Below are positions 6,376 to 8,499 of a DNA stretch of 8,499 bases, piece by piece. A model generated the notes under the pieces. It did not search any database. It had not been told where the DNA came from and saw nothing but the letters and a program-made list of their open reading frames with translations. This DNA comes from DATGLE01 sp035294325 (GTDB lineage Bacteria; Chloroflexota; Ktedonobacteria; Ktedonobacterales; Ktedonobacteraceae). The DNA is taken from contig DATGLE010000252.1 in the NCBI GenBank assembly GCA_035294325.1, positions 1-8,499 of the forward strand, in the 5' to 3' direction. The translations under genes were made by a program, and so were the position numbers. Each line of letters opens with the position of its first letter. Within the stretch, counting starts at the first letter, position 1.

Positions 6376-7065
6376 ATGTCTGAACCTGGTAGTAGACGAG
6401 GACGTGTGCATGATGCGGAGGGAGCGCGGGAGGCGATCCTCAACGCAGCGGAGGAGGTTTTCGCGGAGCACGGCTTTGATGGCGCGCGCATCGACGCCAT
6501 CGCGAAGGTCGCGGGCTATAACAAGAGCCTGATCTTTCAGTACTACGGCGATAAGCTCCATCTCTACGCGGCGGTAGTCAGACGCGCCGACGCGGAGATG
6601 AGTGTGGTCCAGAATCAACTCTATGCCTCACTACTTGATGAGGATACCGTCACCAACGCGCACAAGTTCAAGACATTACTCAGAACAGCTATCGGCTCAT
6701 TTTTCGACTACATGGTCGCGCACCCTCGTTTTATGCGCATTATGACCTGGGAGATGGCGGAGGGCTGGCATACCTTCGCGCAGATCTTCTCGGAACGTGA
6801 TATCGAGGATGTTTACCAGTTCAGGGACTTGCTCGCAAGGGCGCAGGACGCGGGTCTGCTGCGGCCAGGTGTCGATACGATGATACAGATCTTGATGACG
6901 ACGTACTTTTTTTGCATGTGCTATCTCGCCTCTGTGCCGCTCTACAAGATGGTACTGCCGGGCGAGGATGTCTCCTCCCCTGCCGCGCTGGCACGCGCGC
7001 GGGAGTATATCGTTGATTTTGTCATCCACGGGATGGTAATTGATCCCGTTGAGACGAAGCCATAG
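6376..7065 (+). CDS. TetR/AcrR-family transcriptional repressor
   Basis: 229 residues, a normal TetR-family length. The N-terminal DNA-binding domain lies at about 17-63. It opens with AREAILNAAEEVFAEHGFDG and continues into the helix-turn-helix IDAIAKVAGYNKSLIFQYYGDK, whose last part is the family's typical end of the recognition helix and start of helix 4 (YYGDK for YFxxK). The rest is an all-helical ligand-binding and dimerisation domain with no assignable ligand. The start ATG follows AAGGAGGG (6358-6365) by 10 bases. The gene is the first of a two-gene unit with the MFS pump. Tandem palindromes over its promoter indicate autorepression, relieved when a substrate of the pump binds. A basic, flexible leader (residues 7-10) precedes the domain. 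The inducer is unknown. Confidence 0.93.
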   Translation: MSEPGSRRGRVHDAEGAREAILNAAEEVFAEHGFDGARIDAIAKVAGYNKSLIFQYYGDKLHLYAAVVRRADAEMSVVQNQLYASLLDEDTVTNAHKFKTLLRTAIGSFFDYMVAHPRFMRIMTWEMAEGWHTFAQIFSERDIEDVYQFRDLLARAQDAGLLRPGVDTMIQILMTTYFFCMCYLASVPLYKMVLPGEDVSSPAALARAREYIVDFVIHGMVIDPVETKP

Positions 7066-7066
7066 A

Positions 7067-7074
7067 AAGGAGGG
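7067..7074 (+). promoter_or_regulatory. ribosome binding site for the MFS exporter GTG start
   Basis: AAGGAGGG, seven bases before the GTG at 7082 and directly after the repressor stop (7063-7065). The match is strong enough to decide the start. The in-frame ATG at 7139 falls inside the first membrane helix and is not credible. Confidence 0.8.
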
Positions 7075-7081
7075 TGGTCTG

Positions 7082-8499
7082 GTGCAAGTAACAACGCAGA
7101 TCACCCGGCAGGCGCCGGGCCTGTCCTACAAATGGGTGATGGCGATAGTGCTGATCTTCGGCGCATTTATGAGCGCGCTCGATCAGACGGTAGTCAACAT
7201 CGCCATCCCGCGTCTACAGAGCGCCTTCGGGGCGGATATCCACACAGTACAGTGGGTGATTACCGCCTACCTGCTCACGCAGGGAGCGATGACGCCGACG
7301 ACGCCATACCTGGCAAATACCGTTGGCATCAAACGGTCCTACATTCTCTCTTTAGTAGCGTTTACGCTCGGCTCGCTGCTCTGCGGACTTTCGTGGAGCC
7401 TGCCGATGCTCATTTTCTTTCGTATCGTCCAGGGCCTGGGAGGCGCAATCCTGCTTCCGCTGGCGATGGCGATGCTCTTCCGCGAATTCCCGCCGGGGGA
7501 GCGCGGCATAGCGCTGGCGACGCTGGGTGTGCCGACGCTGCTGGCTCCGGCGCTGGGGCCTATCGTGGGCGGCTACCTGGTGACTTTCTCCGCCTGGCAG
7601 ACGATCTTCTTCATCAACGTGCCTATCGGTGTGATCGCTGTTATCCTTGCCGCAGTAGTCCTGCGTGAATCGCGTGCGGAGCAGCCAGTAAGCTTCGACG
7701 TGGCGGGCTTCATCACCTCCGCTTATGGCCTGGGCGCCGTGCTCTACGGACTCTCACAGACGAGCCAGTATGGCTGGGGTTCGACACAGGTGCTGGGCTT
7801 CCTGCTGAGCGGAGCGCTCGCGCTGCTCATCTTCGCGCTCATCGAAGTGAGTATCGCGCGTCAAGGGGGGACGCCGTTGTTAGATTTGCGGCTCTTTGCC
7901 ATACCATCGTTCAGCATCGGTGTGCTCGCCCTGATCCTGGTCGTTTTCAGTATGTTCGGCGCATTCTTCCTGATCCCGATCTACCTGCAAGTCCTGCGCG
8001 GGCAGAGCGCCTTCCAGGCTGGATTGATTCTGCTGCCACAATCGCTGGCGATGATGGTAAGCATCGTGCTCGGCGGGCGCCTGCTGGATCGCATCGGTGT
8101 GCGCGCCGTCGTGATACCGGGCCTGATCCTGCTGGGGATTGCGAGCTGGCAACTGACGCAGATGACGCTGTATTCGCCGTTCTGGTGGGTGCAGATGGTT
8201 CTGGTGCTGCTCGGCTTTGCCGTTGGCCTGGTGGGACAGCCGCTCTTCGTCGCCGCGATGGTGGAGATACGCGAGGGAGAGCAGATCAACAACGCCTCCA
8301 CGGTGATGACTGTAGTGCGTGCGGTTGCGGCCTCACTCGGCGTCTCGGTTCTGGCAACACTGGTGCAGACGCAGACGAAGATACATTACGCTCACCTGGC
8401 GGAGCAGGTTACAGCGGCCTCTCCCCTCGGTCAGTTTCTATCGCATCTGCAAGGGTTCTTCATGTCGAGAGGAGCGGACGTACAGTCAGCCAGAGATGC
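7082..8499 (+). CDS. DHA2-family (EmrB/QacA type) MFS drug exporter, 3' end outside the window
   Basis: A GTG start gives 472 codons open to the right edge with no stop. Family members have about 500-530 residues, so only the last helix and tail are missing. It is an inner-membrane, proton-driven 14-helix antiporter by family. Motif D1 is clear (LDQTVVNIAIP, D34) and motif C is intact (G159-P160-x2-G163-G164). The loop 2-3 motif A is degenerate (YLANTVGIKR), as is common in EmrB-like members. Predicted helices lie at about 18-40, 56-76, 84-102, 106-130, 143-167, 171-193, 205-224, 236-255, 275-302, 310-335, 341-360, 367-393 and 408-428, i.e. 13 of 14. It follows the TetR gene by 16 bp and shares its promoter, a standard repressor-pump pair. 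The substrate is unknown; export of the neighbouring polyketide is only a possibility. Confidence 0.92.
   Translation, partial: MQVTTQITRQAPGLSYKWVMAIVLIFGAFMSALDQTVVNIAIPRLQSAFGADIHTVQWVITAYLLTQGAMTPTTPYLANTVGIKRSYILSLVAFTLGSLLCGLSWSLPMLIFFRIVQGLGGAILLPLAMAMLFREFPPGERGIALATLGVPTLLAPALGPIVGGYLVTFSAWQTIFFINVPIGVIAVILAAVVLRESRAEQPVSFDVAGFITSAYGLGAVLYGLSQTSQYGWGSTQVLGFLLSGALALLIFALIEVSIARQGGTPLLDLRLFAIPSFSIGVLALILVVFSMFGAFFLIPIYLQVLRGQSAFQAGLILLPQSLAMMVSIVLGGRLLDRIGVRAVVIPGLILLGIASWQLTQMTLYSPFWWVQMVLVLLGFAVGLVGQPLFVAAMVEIREGEQINNASTVMTVVRAVAASLGVSVLATLVQTQTKIHYAHLAEQVTAASPLGQFLSHLQGFFMSRGADVQSARD

Noticed and set aside
7132..7668. 178-residue + strand open frame inside the MFS gene
   Set aside because: It is in a different frame from the GTG-started MFS protein, has low-complexity Arg/Asp/Gly-rich content and no domain. 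The MFS frame has full family motifs throughout.

Overview
The window looks like a piece of a moderately GC-rich bacterial chromosome carrying four complete genes and one gene cut by the right edge, all on the + strand. My best guess for the host is a member of Chloroflexota, probably a spore-forming Ktedonobacteria-type organism. That guess is inference from the mix of genes: an FHA-ABC exporter, an actinomycete-like type II polyketide ketosynthase pair and a TetR/EmrB-type efflux unit. No marker gene fixes the taxonomy, and an actinobacterial or other filamentous soil origin is not excluded.

Layout. Bases 1-250 are an AT-rich upstream region with a candidate extended -10 promoter. Bases 251-3343 encode one large polypeptide with three FHA domains, an ABC ATPase and a six-helix ABCG-type membrane domain. 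This is a half-transporter whose activity is probably controlled by Ser/Thr phosphorylation. The gap 3344-3500 holds an imperfect inverted repeat followed by a good promoter-like sequence whose predicted start point falls almost on the next start codon. Bases 3501-4805 and 4795-6039 encode two overlapping ketosynthase-fold proteins. The first has a full Cys-His-His active site (KS-alpha). The second lacks the Cys and the first His and matches the chain length factor (KS-beta/CLF). Together they are the condensing heterodimer of a type II polyketide synthase. No acyl carrier protein, ketoreductase, cyclase or aromatase gene is visible on either side.

Bases 6040-6375 are non-coding. They hold a 116-bp imperfect inverted repeat, then a near-consensus sigma70-type promoter (TTGACA, 17-bp spacer, TATATT) abutted by two copies of a 12-bp palindrome spaced exactly 20 bp apart. 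This is a clear operator arrangement for the TetR-family repressor at 6376-7065. The repressor is followed after 16 bp by a DHA2/EmrB-QacA type MFS exporter that starts with GTG at 7082 and is still open at the right edge, with 13 of about 14 membrane helices visible. Repressor and pump look like a self-regulated efflux operon.

The three units (FHA-ABC exporter, KS-alpha/CLF pair, TetR-MFS) appear to have separate promoters. The MFS pump or the ABC exporter could export the polyketide, but only proximity supports that. The most interesting content is the apparently stand-alone KS-alpha/CLF pair with unusual CLF active-site residues, together with the tandem operator and the two intergenic inverted repeats. 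I saw no CRISPR array, tRNA, rRNA, transposase or phage gene.
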